Shown: positions 15,993 to 25,841, counted from the first letter of the stretch. The stretch: DNA of 64,000 nucleotides from Spirosoma lacussanchae (GCF_005870035.1 NZ_SWJG01000005.1:310001-374000), one strand, 5' to 3'. Made by a program: numbers and translations. The notes: a model not told the origin generated them from the letters alone.

Positions 15993-18900
15993 ATGCCCGG
16001 CTTGACATATCCTCAATACGAATCCCTCGACTACGCCCAGATTGCGGCCGAGGTTCTGACTTACTGGAATCAAAATCAGGTATTCGATCGGTCGGTAACC
16101 ACCCGCGACGGAAACCCTACCTTTACGTTCTACGAAGGACCGCCCTCGGCGAACGGAGCGCCTGGTATTCATCACGTTATGGCCCGAACCATCAAGGACA
16201 TTTTTTGCCGGTACAAAACGCTGCAGGGCTTTCAGGTCGAACGGAAAGGGGGGTGGGATACCCACGGCCTGCCCATCGAGCTACAGGTTGAGAAAGAACT
16301 CGGTATTACCAAAGACGATATCGGCAAGAGCATCAGCGTGGAGGAATACAACCGCCGGTGCCGAGAAACGGTTATGCGGTTTACGGACCAGTGGAACGAC
16401 CTGACCCAGAAAATGGGCTATTGGGTCGACCTCGATAATCCGTATGTGACCTACAAAAACGAATACATCGAGTCGGTCTGGTCATTGTTGCGGCAGCTGT
16501 ACGACAAGAACCTGCTCTACAAAGGCTACACCATACAACCTTACTCACCCAAAGCGGGTACAGGCTTGAGCTCGCACGAACTGAACATGCCCGGTACGTA
16601 TAAAGACGTTCGGGATACCACCATCGTGGCGCAGTTCAAAGTAAAACATAATGGCAAGTCGTTCTATTTGTTCGACGCGGCTTATGAGGCTTCTAACGGC
16701 GTACAGAATGATATCTTCATTCTGGCCTGGACCACTACGCCCTGGACCCTGCCCGCTAACTCGGCGCTGACCGTTGGGAAGGACATCGATTATGTCTTGA
16801 TCAAAACGTTTAATCCGTATACGTTCCAGCCGATGCACGCCGTGCTGGCCAAAGCGCTGGTAGGCCGGTGGTTTACCGAAAAGGGACGGCAGGATACGGT
16901 CGACAGTCCGGCGTTCGACGCTTATCTGCCAAACGACAAGGTAATACCCTGGGCCGTAGTCGACATCCCCGGCTTCAAGGGCGAACACCTGGAAGGAATC
17001 GAATACGAGCAGCTGATGCCGTACGTACAACCCGCCGGATCGGCTGCATTCCGGGTGATTCTGGGCGATTTTGTGACAACTGAAGACGGAACCGGGGTCG
17101 TGCATACCTCGCCAACGTTTGGTGCCGACGACTTCCGGGTGGCGCAGCAGGCGGGTATTCCGGCTATCATGGTCAACGACGAGACCGGCAAGGAGGTGCC
17201 GATCGTAGACCGTCAGGGCCGGTTTGTCGCCGAGATCACCGACTTTGCGGGCCGGTATGTGAAAGAAGAATATTACAGCGATGAAGAGCGGGCCGACCCG
17301 GACTTTAAACCGACCGACGTACTCATTGCCATCAAGCTGAAAGAAGAGAACAGGGCGTTCCGGGTGGAGAAATACGAACACCCCTATCCGCACTGCTGGC
17401 GAACTGATAAGCCCATACTCTATTACCCGCTCGACAGCTGGTTTATCCGGACAACGGCGGTGAAAGACCGGCTGGTTGAACTGAATAAAACCATCAACTG
17501 GCAACCCGAAAGCACCGGTACCGGCCGTTTCGGCAACTGGCTCGAAAACCTGGTCGACTGGAACCTCAGCCGCAGCCGCTACTGGGGAACGCCACTGCCG
17601 ATCTGGCGCAGCGAAACCGGCGAAGAGGTATGCATCGGGTCGGTGGCCGAGCTGCTCGAACGCGCTAAAAAGGCGATCGAAACGGGCAACCTAAACGAGG
17701 AGCAGCTGGTAAAAAACGAAGCCTTTGTGGCCGCCGTAGAGGCTAGTAAGCTGAATCCCAACGGGGCGTCGTTTGACCTGCACCGCCCGTATGTCGATGA
17801 GATCTATTTCGTATCGGAAACGGGGCAGCTGATGCAGCGCGAAACGGACCTGATCGACGTCTGGTTCGACAGTGGGGCCATGCCCTATGCGCAGTGGCAT
17901 TATCCGTTCGAGAACAAAGACGTTTTCGAAAAAGCGTTTCCGGCCGACTTTATCTCGGAAGGCGTTGATCAGACGCGGGGCTGGTTCTTTACCCTTCACG
18001 CCATTGGGGTGATGTTGTTCGATTCGGTTGCGTTCAAAAACGTGGTTTCAACGGGCCTGGTGCTGGATAAGAACGGCAACAAGATGTCGAAGCGACTGGG
18101 TAATGCCGTCGATCCGTTTGCTACCCTGGCTCAGTACGGTCCTGATGCCACCCGTTGGTACATGATCACCAACGCCGAGCCCTGGGATAACCTGAAGTTC
18201 AATATCGAAGGCATTGGTGAGGTGCAGCGCCGGTTCTTCGGTACGCTGTTCAACACCTATAATTTCTTCGCCCTCTACGCTAATCTGGACGGCTATACCG
18301 TGGCCGACCGGGTGCCGCGCGAGCAACTGCCCGAACTCGATCGCTGGATTCTGTCGAAGCTGAACACGCTGATTCGTGAGGTTACGGAGCAATATGAAGC
18401 CTATAACCCCACCAAAGCCGGGCGGTTGATCCAGGACTTTGTGAGCGACCAGCTCTCGAACTGGTACGTACGCCTGTCGCGTCGGCGGTTCTGGGCCGGA
18501 GCCTCTAATACAGGGTCTGTTTCGGTCGACAAACGGGCGGCCTATGAGACTCTGCACCAGTGTCTGACTACGGTAGCGCAACTGATGTCGCCCATTGCGC
18601 CGTTTTTTGCCGACTGGTTGTACCGGAGCCTGACCGATGCCCAGCGGGCAGAGTCAGGAGCCAGCAACCCGCTCCTCGGGCCTGATTCGGTGCATCTGAC
18701 CGACTGGAGCCGGGTCGATGAGGCCTGGATCGATACTGACCTGGAGCGCTCAATGGAGCTGGCCCAGCAGGTATCGTCATTGGTTCACTCGCTGCGGAAA
18801 GGGCATAAGCTGAAAGTACGCCAGCCGCTGAGCCGGATCCTGATACCGGTCCTGAACGCCGATACGCGTCGGCAGGTTGAGCACGTTAGTCCGCTCATTA

Positions 18901-19475
18901 TGTCGGAGGTCAACGTGAAAGCCGTCGAGTTCGTCGACGATGCCAGCGGAATCTTGAAAAAGCGCGTCAAACCGAATTTCAAAGCCCTCGGTCCCAAGTT
19001 CGGAAAGCAGATGAAAGACGTAGCTGCCGCTATCACAGCCATGACCGAAGAGCAGCTGAAAGAGCTGGAAGCTGCCGGGAGCTGGCAGTCGTCGGTAGGT
19101 ACGATTGCACTGGCCGACGTTGAGATCGTAACCGAAGATATTCCGGGCTGGCTCGTAGCAAGCGAAGGCGGCTTAACCGTTGCGCTCGACGTGACCGTAA
19201 CCGACGAGCTGCGTCGGGAAGGTATTGCCCGCGATGTGGTTAATCGCATCCAGAACCTGCGTAAAGACCGCGGTTTTGAGGTGACCGACAAGATCAGTAT
19301 CGAACTCGAGCGGAACGATGCGGTGCTGGCCGAAGCCGTAGAGGCCAACCGGTCGTACATTCAGCAGGAGGTTCAGGCCGTTTCGCTCCAGCTGGTCAGC
19401 GACCTGAACGGGTCGGCGGCCGAGATCGAAATGGACGAGTTTGTGCTACGCGTGAAGGTAGACGTGGCCCGCTAG
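15993..19475 (+). CDS. ileS: Isoleucine-tRNA ligase (IleRS, type 2-like)
   Basis: 1160 residues, full length. The HIGH-type motif appears as GIHHV within the segment EGPPSANGAPGIHHVMARTI; the KMSKR loop is at 697-701 (NKMSKRLGN). The editing (CP1) domain shows LAWTTTPWTLPAN and GTGVVHTSPTFGADDF. The phrasing TFYEGPPSANGAPGIHH and the long C-terminal region mark the eukaryote-like type 2 IleRS, a form known for low mupirocin sensitivity, rather than the shorter type 1. It charges tRNA-Ile in the cytoplasm. The start is the first ATG after an exact promoter box, and a 20-bp hairpin closes the unit. Confidence 0.97.
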   Translation: MPGLTYPQYESLDYAQIAAEVLTYWNQNQVFDRSVTTRDGNPTFTFYEGPPSANGAPGIHHVMARTIKDIFCRYKTLQGFQVERKGGWDTHGLPIELQVEKELGITKDDIGKSISVEEYNRRCRETVMRFTDQWNDLTQKMGYWVDLDNPYVTYKNEYIESVWSLLRQLYDKNLLYKGYTIQPYSPKAGTGLSSHELNMPGTYKDVRDTTIVAQFKVKHNGKSFYLFDAAYEASNGVQNDIFILAWTTTPWTLPANSALTVGKDIDYVLIKTFNPYTFQPMHAVLAKALVGRWFTEKGRQDTVDSPAFDAYLPNDKVIPWAVVDIPGFKGEHLEGIEYEQLMPYVQPAGSAAFRVILGDFVTTEDGTGVVHTSPTFGADDFRVAQQAGIPAIMVNDETGKEVPIVDRQGRFVAEITDFAGRYVKEEYYSDEERADPDFKPTDVLIAIKLKEENRAFRVEKYEHPYPHCWRTDKPILYYPLDSWFIRTTAVKDRLVELNKTINWQPESTGTGRFGNWLENLVDWNLSRSRYWGTPLPIWRSETGEEVCIGSVAELLERAKKAIETGNLNEEQLVKNEAFVAAVEASKLNPNGASFDLHRPYVDEIYFVSETGQLMQRETDLIDVWFDSGAMPYAQWHYPFENKDVFEKAFPADFISEGVDQTRGWFFTLHAIGVMLFDSVAFKNVVSTGLVLDKNGNKMSKRLGNAVDPFATLAQYGPDATRWYMITNAEPWDNLKFNIEGIGEVQRRFFGTLFNTYNFFALYANLDGYTVADRVPREQLPELDRWILSKLNTLIREVTEQYEAYNPTKAGRLIQDFVSDQLSNWYVRLSRRRFWAGASNTGSVSVDKRAAYETLHQCLTTVAQLMSPIAPFFADWLYRSLTDAQRAESGASNPLLGPDSVHLTDWSRVDEAWIDTDLERSMELAQQVSSLVHSLRKGHKLKVRQPLSRILIPVLNADTRRQVEHVSPLIMSEVNVKAVEFVDDASGILKKRVKPNFKALGPKFGKQMKDVAAAITAMTEEQLKELEAAGSWQSSVGTIALADVEIVTEDIPGWLVASEGGLTVALDVTVTDELRREGIARDVVNRIQNLRKDRGFEVTDKISIELERNDAVLAEAVEANRSYIQQEVQAVSLQLVSDLNGSAAEIEMDEFVLRVKVDVAR

Positions 19476-19504
19476 AAGACCACGTAAAATACAGGTTTCA
19501 TCAC

Positions 19505-19560
19505 AAAGACCGCTTCGTTGACCACATGCCCTTGGCTGGTCAGCGAAGCGGTCTTTGTTT
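19505..19560 (+). terminator. Long hairpin terminator after ileS
   Basis: A 20-bp stem (19505-19524 with 19537-19556, one G-U pair) has a 12-base loop and continues into GTTTT. It begins 29 bases after the ileS stop and separates ileS from the next operon. Confidence 0.85.
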
Positions 19561-19583
19561 TGGGTCATTTCCCCAAAAAATAT

Positions 19584-20339
19584 ATGAAAACGTATCTTTT
19601 ACTCGCTATGCTGACCGCCCCCGGAGCCTTTTGTCAGCCCATCGATTCGAGCGGCACATTTCCGGTAAAGAGCCATTTCAGGCGTGGCATACTCACCGAG
19701 TTTGGCCTGGCAGGAACCGTTACCGGACTTTCTAACCTTCGTTCGTTTTTTCGGAATAACCAGATTCGGGGCGCATCTATCTTTGATTTATACGTGAGTA
19801 TAGGGGGGGGCGTTCGGCTAAACCGGGTTAAGATTCTGGCACAATATGGGTTTGGCCTAAAAGATGATAAAGCCTATTTTGATTTAGCCCAAAATGGAGA
19901 TGAGATCGTAGCGAGAAATACATTGGCCAACTATTCGGCGCTCTTTGTCGGCTATGACATCATCGATGCGCGAAACCGTCGACTCTACCTGAACGTAGGC
20001 CTGGGTGGGCTGGAGTACGGATATACTATATTCAGGCGAAGCAGCCAGCCAGTTTCGTTCCCAACCATTTTATCTGCCAGCCAGCCTGGTACGGTACCGT
20101 CGCTGCTGTTGCGAAACGCGGGGTTTGTAGACGTTAACCTGGAGTACGCCCACCGTGAGAAGAAGAAGAGAAGCATCGAGTACACCATTCGCCTGGGCTA
20201 CCGACGCGGTACGGTAGCCAAAGCCTACGAGTCAGATGCATTCCCGTTGGTTAATGCCCCCCGCGACCGGATTAATCAGTGGTATCTGCAAACGGTTTTC
20301 AATATGTCGTTGAACGGAGAAAAACTGCGTTTCCGATGA
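19584..20339 (+). CDS. Secreted protein, probable outer-membrane beta-barrel
   Basis: 251 residues from ATG 19584, which sits directly at a signal peptide (MKTYLLLAMLTAPGAFCQP). The mature chain alternates Gly/aromatic strands, for example FDLYVSIGGGVRLNRVKILAQYGFG and RRLYLNVGLGGLEYGY, as in small porin-like barrels of Bacteroidetes. No family could be named. The next gene starts at 20336 inside its last codons (ATGA overlap), so the two are translationally coupled, and a LytS/LytR pair follows. Confidence 0.65.
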   Translation: MKTYLLLAMLTAPGAFCQPIDSSGTFPVKSHFRRGILTEFGLAGTVTGLSNLRSFFRNNQIRGASIFDLYVSIGGGVRLNRVKILAQYGFGLKDDKAYFDLAQNGDEIVARNTLANYSALFVGYDIIDARNRRLYLNVGLGGLEYGYTIFRRSSQPVSFPTILSASQPGTVPSLLLRNAGFVDVNLEYAHREKKKRSIEYTIRLGYRRGTVAKAYESDAFPLVNAPRDRINQWYLQTVFNMSLNGEKLRFR

Positions 20340-20740
20340 ACTGGCTACTGAATATAGGCTGGTGGTTACTGTTACTCGCGCAGCAGCCGCGCACGGAGTC
20401 GGCCCGGCTGGTTATCTACCGACAGAAAGAATTTGGTGGCAACAGCTACCGGATTTACATAAATGGCAAAACGAAAGAGGTTTTGCCGCCCAACCGATAT
20501 TGGCAAGTCGACGTATCCCCGGGTCGAACAAAAATCGAGTCTGGTAAAGATTACTATACCGATATACAGACGGTATGGCTGACGCTTCAGCCTGGTCGAA
20601 CATATTATATTAAAGCTGTAGAAGAAATTGACTTTTTGTCGCGTACCTTGCTTATGAAGGCTGTGGATGAGAATCAGGCTCGGCAGGAGCTTCGTAAAAT
20701 AAAGCCTATTGAATCGTCGCTGGTAAATCAACTGGACTAG
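20336..20740 (+). CDS. Secreted DUF2846-like protein
   Basis: 134 residues from the ATG that overlaps the previous stop as ATGA. A signal peptide (NWLLNIGWWLLLLAQQ) is followed by a compact beta domain: ARLVIYRQKEFGGNSYRIYI, INGKTKEVLPPNRYWQVDVS, and LTLQPGRTYYIKA. This layout resembles DUF2846 proteins, whose function is unknown. It lies in a four-gene run with the putative barrel and the LytS/LytR pair, so a role in envelope sensing is possible. Confidence 0.65.
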   Translation: MNWLLNIGWWLLLLAQQPRTESARLVIYRQKEFGGNSYRIYINGKTKEVLPPNRYWQVDVSPGRTKIESGKDYYTDIQTVWLTLQPGRTYYIKAVEEIDFLSRTLLMKAVDENQARQELRKIKPIESSLVNQLD

Positions 20741-20746
20741 TCAGCT

Positions 20747-21775
20747 GTGTTGTCCATCCGGAAATCGTCCGCTATACTATTACTGGGCAGTGCGCTGGGT
20801 AGCCTGCTCACGTATTGGGCCTGGCTCCTGTATAAAGCGGGTACGTGGCAGCCCGTAAACGACGTCTGGCCCGATGTTGGTGGCCTGATGCGCTATCTGC
20901 TGGGCATCATTGTCGTACTGGCTACGCTGGTCGCAGTGGCTGAAGCGAACTACCGGCTGGCTTTTCAGCGGTGGCTGCTCAGGCCAGAAACGCACTGGTA
21001 TTACTGGGTCTGGCAGTGCCTACTGGCCTGGCTGACGTTCGAAACGCTGCAATGGCGCACAGGGTATGATCCTGACTTCGTTGATGAAAATATAGTGGTT
21101 ACGGGTGTATTGCTCGCGCTTATAATTGCCTATGGATATGTAGCTGATTCGTTTCGTACCCGTCGGGAGCGGATTCAACTGCGTCAGCAGAAAACAGAAG
21201 CGGAGCTGACGGCGCTCAAAGCGCAGATTAATCCGCATTTTCTGTTCAATGCCCTGAATACCATTTACAATGAAGCGTTGCTGGCCAATAATGAGCGGGT
21301 TGCTGACCTGATTCAGCAGCTGGCCGGAATTATGCGCTTTACCCTACAGGAGGCCCGGCATCCGCTTATTTCAATCAATACCGAATTGCAGTTTCTGGAA
21401 AAATACCTGGCTCTTCAACGCGCCCGCTTGCCGCATTCCAGCCCTATCCGGTTAGAAACGCAATTCGACTGGGACGGCCAGGAAGCTCAGATTGCGCCTT
21501 TGTTGTTAATTCCGTTCGTAGAAAATGCGTTTCAGTATGGTATCAGCCTGGTGCGTCCATCCTACATCAACCTCGACCTGCGCATTGAAAACCGGCAGTT
21601 GTGTCTGGAACTGGCCAACAGTTGCCCGCCTGTGCAGGTCGACAAACGAGGTATGGGAACAGGTATAATCAACGCTCGGCAACGGCTTGCCCTGATCTAC
21701 CCGGCCCGGCATGCACTGACCATCCGGCAGACTACCGATTCTTTTATTGTAAGCCTGACGCTCGATCTCAACTAA
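20747..21775 (+). CDS. LytS-type (His_kinase family) membrane sensor histidine kinase
   Basis: 342 residues. About four membrane segments lie in residues 8-135. The kinase core has the family signature ALKAQINPHFLFNALNTIYN with His at about 162, and an ATPase end (LIPFVENAFQYGIS, RGMGTGIINARQRL). Phosphate passes to the LytTR regulator 2 bases downstream. The start is taken as GTG 20747, with TTG 20750 as an alternative; no ATG is near. It follows two secreted-protein genes, which may supply or relay its signal. Confidence 0.87.
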   Translation: MLSIRKSSAILLLGSALGSLLTYWAWLLYKAGTWQPVNDVWPDVGGLMRYLLGIIVVLATLVAVAEANYRLAFQRWLLRPETHWYYWVWQCLLAWLTFETLQWRTGYDPDFVDENIVVTGVLLALIIAYGYVADSFRTRRERIQLRQQKTEAELTALKAQINPHFLFNALNTIYNEALLANNERVADLIQQLAGIMRFTLQEARHPLISINTELQFLEKYLALQRARLPHSSPIRLETQFDWDGQEAQIAPLLLIPFVENAFQYGISLVRPSYINLDLRIENRQLCLELANSCPPVQVDKRGMGTGIINARQRLALIYPARHALTIRQTTDSFIVSLTLDLN

Positions 21776-21777
21776 CT

Positions 21778-22461
21778 ATGGTTAACGCGATTGCCATTGA
21801 CGATGAACCGGCGGCTTTGGAGGTACTCCGTCACTATGCCGACAAGGTTCCCTTTCTCAACCTGGTGCAAACCTTTGTGGGTACGGCTGATGCACTGGCG
21901 TTTCTGCATACCGAACGGGTAGATCTGATTTTTCTGGATATTATGATGCCCGACCTGTCCGGTACTGATTTCGCCCGGAGTATAGCTCCGCTGCAAAAGT
22001 CAATCATATTTACTACTGCCTTTACCGACTACGCTGTAGAAGGCTTTAACCTGCAGGCGCTTGACTATCTGTTAAAACCCATCGAATATGGCCGGTTTCT
22101 GCAGGCCTGTAACCGAGCGTATGCGCAGCTGATGACCCAGCGCGGGGCGTTATCAAGCATATTCGTCAAGGACGGTTACGATTGGATTCGGGTCAACCTC
22201 GAAGAAATCCTTTACATTCACTCTGATACGAATCTGTTGTTCATTCACGAACAAAACCGCCAGATTTCTACCCGAATGACGATTACAGATATGCTGGCTA
22301 CGCTACCCAATGATCAGTTCATTCGCGTTCACAAATCGTACATCGTAGCCCTGAGAGCCATTCGGCGAATTGAGCGTCATCAGTTAACGGTTGGGACGGT
22401 GACTATCCCATTGGCAGGCAGTTACCGGGATACGGTGGAGCAGCGTCTTTTACGAAAATGA
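21778..22461 (+). CDS. LytR/AlgR-type response regulator (receiver + LytTR)
   Basis: 227 residues from ATG 21778, 2 bases after the kinase stop. The receiver shows IDDEPAA, the phosphorylated Asp in LIFLDIMMPDLSG and KP in LLKPIEY. The LytTR domain runs from about 130 (DWIRVNLEEILYIHSDTNLL ... FIRVHKSYIVAL). Such pairs control surface or cell-wall genes; targets here are unknown. An open frame reaches 21601 but runs through the kinase gene, so 21778 is used. Confidence 0.9.
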   Translation: MVNAIAIDDEPAALEVLRHYADKVPFLNLVQTFVGTADALAFLHTERVDLIFLDIMMPDLSGTDFARSIAPLQKSIIFTTAFTDYAVEGFNLQALDYLLKPIEYGRFLQACNRAYAQLMTQRGALSSIFVKDGYDWIRVNLEEILYIHSDTNLLFIHEQNRQISTRMTITDMLATLPNDQFIRVHKSYIVALRAIRRIERHQLTVGTVTIPLAGSYRDTVEQRLLRK

Positions 22462-22998
22462 CAGGATTACTCCTTTTATCAGTAGATAAGTTTGATAGAG
22501 CAAGCACTCCGTAAAGAACAGAGGTTATCTTTTGTGTACGTAAACTAGGTATAGTGTATATAAAGAAAAGGGGTATGAAATCACAATAATTATGCCTGAT
22601 ATAAATCTATAAAACCAATATAAGTAAATGTATATAAAAAAAATGTTGCTAAAAAAGAGTGCTTTTTACCTACAAAAATAGACTCTGGTGGCTATACACA
22701 TGGTTTCTGGGCTCGCTCAGTACGTAGTATCGCTTGCGTAAAAAAATAAATCATACGGGTGGCATAGTTTTCGTAAAGCCTTAGCAGATAAGTAACATCT
22801 GGACATGCTGTACCAGTCGGCTTCTGCCTGTCTCTTCGGGATATGTAGGGCGTCGGAGCGGGGCGGTCAGCGTGGCAGAATCACAAGAGCACCGGCTTTA
22901 CCAGTCATCAGTGCTTAACGCGGCCAGTTCGCGTACCCATGTAAGTGCATTCCGTAACTCGTATAGCAGATGTATCTGCTACCTCATTAAATCCTCTC
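22462..22998. other. Intergenic region after the LytS/LytR pair
   Basis: 537 bases without a supported gene. The section about 22540-22700 is strongly AT-rich, with a weak 6-bp hairpin near 22650 (AAAAAG, CTTTTT). Two thirds of the rest has ordinary GC. I see no tRNA or known RNA structure; it could hold a promoter for the HTH gene, but no exact TAnnTTTG box was found. Confidence 0.5.
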
Positions 22999-23409
22999 AT
23001 GGCTTTGACAGATCATTTACTTAACTCACTTCGCTCGTTTGTCAATAATTACCAGGCCGTTATGTGGCGGCTGCGCGAGTGCTCACTCAATGATGAGCAA
23101 TTGGGAATAGCCCTGGGGGTCAGCGGAAACGCGATCCGCAACCGGCGGGCCAAACCCAGCCTCTGGAAATTGTCTGACGTTCAGCGACTGGCGGATCATT
23201 TTTCCCTGCCGACAACAGCCTGTACCCAGTTGAATCAGCTTTTACACGAACTGCCCGACCGGCTCCGGACAATGCCAGCCGCTGAACGTCGGCGTATTGA
23301 ACGGATGATGGCAATCAAAGTAGCTCAGTTGGAGACCTACAATCGAAGCGACTGGCCCGTGCGTCACCTGCTCCGTATTCAGCAGGCGCTGGTAGATTCC
23401 AGTCAATAG
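22999..23409 (+). CDS. Small helix-turn-helix-like protein
   Basis: 136 residues from ATG 22999, preferred to an in-frame GTG at 22945. All-helical by pattern. Residues 35-70 (LNDEQLGIALGVSGNAIRNR, then KPSLWKLSDVQRLADHF) look like a lambda-repressor-type HTH in which the third helix carries Arg/Asn contacts. The C-terminal half is charged and has a conserved-looking ERRRIERMMAIKVAQLE helix. The family is not recognised; transcriptional regulator is a guess. It stands alone before the phosphoesterase gene. Confidence 0.55.
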   Translation: MALTDHLLNSLRSFVNNYQAVMWRLRECSLNDEQLGIALGVSGNAIRNRRAKPSLWKLSDVQRLADHFSLPTTACTQLNQLLHELPDRLRTMPAAERRRIERMMAIKVAQLETYNRSDWPVRHLLRIQQALVDSSQ

Positions 23410-23431
23410 AAGTTGCCAGATGGATAGCTCG

Positions 23432-23464
23432 CATATGCCGGTAGGAATGTCCTGTCGGCATATG
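23432..23464 (+). terminator. Hairpin terminator after the HTH gene
   Basis: CATATGCCGGTAGGA (23432-23446) pairs along all 15 bases with 23450-23464, two of them G-U, around a 3-base loop; a short TACTTTT follows. It lies 22 bases after the stop. Confidence 0.65.
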
Positions 23465-23492
23465 TACTTTTACGGTGACCTAACGACACCGT

Positions 23493-25832
23493 ATGATTAC
23501 TCCTCTCCGTATTTTACTACTTTTATTTCTCGCTGGTTACCAGGCAGTAGCGCAGTCGCCCGCTCTAACGCGGGGGCCTTACTGGCAGGTCGTTACGCCT
23601 ACGTCGGCTATTGTGCGCTGGCAGACCAGCCAGCCCACTACCGGCCGGGTTTGGTTCGGGACTAACGCCAACTCGCTAAGCGGCACTATCCGCGAAACAC
23701 AGCCGTCTACGGACCATGTACTAACGCTGACGGGACTGCAACCCGCCACGCGCTATGCCTATGCTGTTGGGTATGACGACACTCAACTGGCCGCAGGGCC
23801 CGATTATTACATCAAAACGGCTCCCTTATCCGGTAGTACCCAGCCGTTTCGGGTATGGGTACTGGGCGATTTTGGCAACGGAACGGATAACCAGCGGGAG
23901 GTATATCGGGCGTATCGGGCCGCTACAACCAACCGATCCTCTGATCTGTGGGTATGGCTGGGCGACAATGCATATTGCTGCGGAAAAGACGATGAGTACC
24001 AGCGATACGTGTTCGACGTGTATGGGCCAAGTCTGCGTAACATCCCTATCTTTCCGACACCTGGCAATCATGATTACGCCGATAGCCGCACTAACTTCGA
24101 CATTGCTTATTATCGCCTTTTCTCGTTTCCGGAGCGGGGCGAGGCTGGTGGAGTCGCTTCCGGTACGAAAGCGTATTTTTCGGCCAACTACGGCAACGTA
24201 CACCTGATCTCGCTCGACTCGCAGGCCCAGCAGCCCGATGATCAGAAGCGGCTATACGATACAACCGGTAGCCAGGTGCAATGGCTCAAGCGCGATCTGG
24301 CGGCCAACCGGCTTCCCTGGACCATTGTTATATTCCATCACCCTCCCTATAGCAAAGGCTCGCATAACTCTGATACAGAAGAGCAGATGCGGCTCCTTCG
24401 CGAGAACCTGACGCCCATACTGGAACGCTACGGCGTTGATCTAGTGCTGAATGGACACAGTCACGGCTACGAACGCTACTATCGGATGCGAGGGCAAACA
24501 GGACTAGCCAATACCTTCGATCCGGCCAGACACATTGCTGAACCGACATCGGCCCGTTACGATGGTTCGCCCAATTCCTGCCCGATTCTGACCAAAGGTA
24601 CCGGAACGGTCTATGTTGTTAACGGTTCGGGGGGCGCGCAGGGGGGCGTATCGGCCGATTATCCGCACAGAGGTATGGTAGCGGGTTATCGGGGCGATAC
24701 CTGGGGCGGGTCAATGCTGCTCGACCTGAACGACAATCGGCTCGATGCGCAGTTTATCGCGTACGACGGTTCGGTGCAGGATAAATTCACTATTATGAAG
24801 CAGGTAAACAAAACCGCCACGCTGACTACCGAGTTTGCCGATACGCTCCAGCTAGTGGCCTCATGGCCCGGCGACTCGCCGGGAGCCTATCGATGGACCA
24901 GCGGGCAAACGAGCCGGAGTATTCGCTACGTAGCTGATAAAGCCGGTACGTTTCCGCTTACGGTCAGTGACGACAAACAGTGCCTGACTGATCAGTTTAC
25001 CATAACGGTGCCACAGCCGCCCCGGCTTACCGCAGTCCTGTCCGGAATAACCACGGCCTGTGTAGGCGCCGTTCTGCCCGTGACCGCAACGCCCGAGAAT
25101 ACGACCAAGGCGAACGGCTGGCAGTACGATGTGCTGCTTTCCGACGCGGCCGGGAATTTCGCTGCGGAACAAGTGGTTGGATCGGGAACACTCAACGCGC
25201 TCCGGGCTACGCTGCCGACATCGCTACCGGCCGGAGCGGGCTATCGGCTCAGGGTGCGGCCACGCGGCATTTCCTACGCTACGCTGATTGCCAGTCCGGC
25301 TTTCGCCGTACGAAGCCAGCCAACCGTTAGTCTGAGCGGTTCGGCCACGGTTCTGGCTGGCGAACCAGCTTCGCTTACTCTTGCTTTTACCGGCGATGCG
25401 CCCTGGCGAGGGCTGCTGTCGGATGGTACCGCCTTCACGGCTACAACCAGTCCATTCCTGGTGTCGGTAAAACCCATGCAGTCGACCAGCTATACGGTCA
25501 GATCTGTCGAAAATGCCTGTGGAGCCGGTGCTGCAGCTGGTCAGGCCACGATTACGGTATTACTGCCAACGGCCACGCAGGCGCTGATCGACAGCCGTTT
25601 ACGGGTTTATCCTAACCCGGTTCAGGACCGTGTGATCGTAGAATGGCTGCCGGGCCGACAACAGGATGTAACTTTGAGCCTGATTGACGGGCAGGGGCGC
25701 GTCGTATATCAGAAACGAGTTGGCCAGGCGGCTTCGTTTACTGAATCAGTTCTTTTACCGGCGGCAGGGGTTTATCTGCTGTCGGTACAGGCTGGCCAGG
25801 AAGTACGTACCCAAAAGGTCGTTAAACAGTAA
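23493..25832 (+). CDS. Secreted metallophosphoesterase (purple acid phosphatase-like) with type IX sorting tail
   Basis: 779 residues. A signal peptide (ILLLLFLAGYQAVAQ) leads to an N-terminal fibronectin-like domain of purple acid phosphatases (about 25-110; RGPYWQVVTPTSAIVRW, then GLQPATRYAYAV). The catalytic calcineurin-type domain carries the metal motifs GDFGNG, WLGDNAY, TPGNHDY, FHHPPYS and GHSHGYERYY. Ig-like domains follow (about 420-700), then a C-terminal type IX domain (RVYPNPVQDRVIVEWLPG). It is therefore exported by the type IX system to the surface, with phosphomonoester or diester hydrolysis as the expected activity. It is immediately followed by eboC, 9 bases after the stop, an unusual neighbour. 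Confidence 0.88.
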   Translation: MITPLRILLLLFLAGYQAVAQSPALTRGPYWQVVTPTSAIVRWQTSQPTTGRVWFGTNANSLSGTIRETQPSTDHVLTLTGLQPATRYAYAVGYDDTQLAAGPDYYIKTAPLSGSTQPFRVWVLGDFGNGTDNQREVYRAYRAATTNRSSDLWVWLGDNAYCCGKDDEYQRYVFDVYGPSLRNIPIFPTPGNHDYADSRTNFDIAYYRLFSFPERGEAGGVASGTKAYFSANYGNVHLISLDSQAQQPDDQKRLYDTTGSQVQWLKRDLAANRLPWTIVIFHHPPYSKGSHNSDTEEQMRLLRENLTPILERYGVDLVLNGHSHGYERYYRMRGQTGLANTFDPARHIAEPTSARYDGSPNSCPILTKGTGTVYVVNGSGGAQGGVSADYPHRGMVAGYRGDTWGGSMLLDLNDNRLDAQFIAYDGSVQDKFTIMKQVNKTATLTTEFADTLQLVASWPGDSPGAYRWTSGQTSRSIRYVADKAGTFPLTVSDDKQCLTDQFTITVPQPPRLTAVLSGITTACVGAVLPVTATPENTTKANGWQYDVLLSDAAGNFAAEQVVGSGTLNALRATLPTSLPAGAGYRLRVRPRGISYATLIASPAFAVRSQPTVSLSGSATVLAGEPASLTLAFTGDAPWRGLLSDGTAFTATTSPFLVSVKPMQSTSYTVRSVENACGAGAAAGQATITVLLPTATQALIDSRLRVYPNPVQDRVIVEWLPGRQQDVTLSLIDGQGRVVYQKRVGQAASFTESVLLPAAGVYLLSVQAGQEVRTQKVVKQ

Positions 25833-25841
25833 AGACTATTG

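Noticed and set aside
16545..17504. 319-residue minus-strand frame inside ileS
   Set aside because: Antisense shadow of a highly conserved enzyme in high-GC DNA.
22462..22998. Searching for a tRNA or small RNA in the AT-rich gap
   Set aside because: No cloverleaf or known RNA motif is visible; only weak hairpins.
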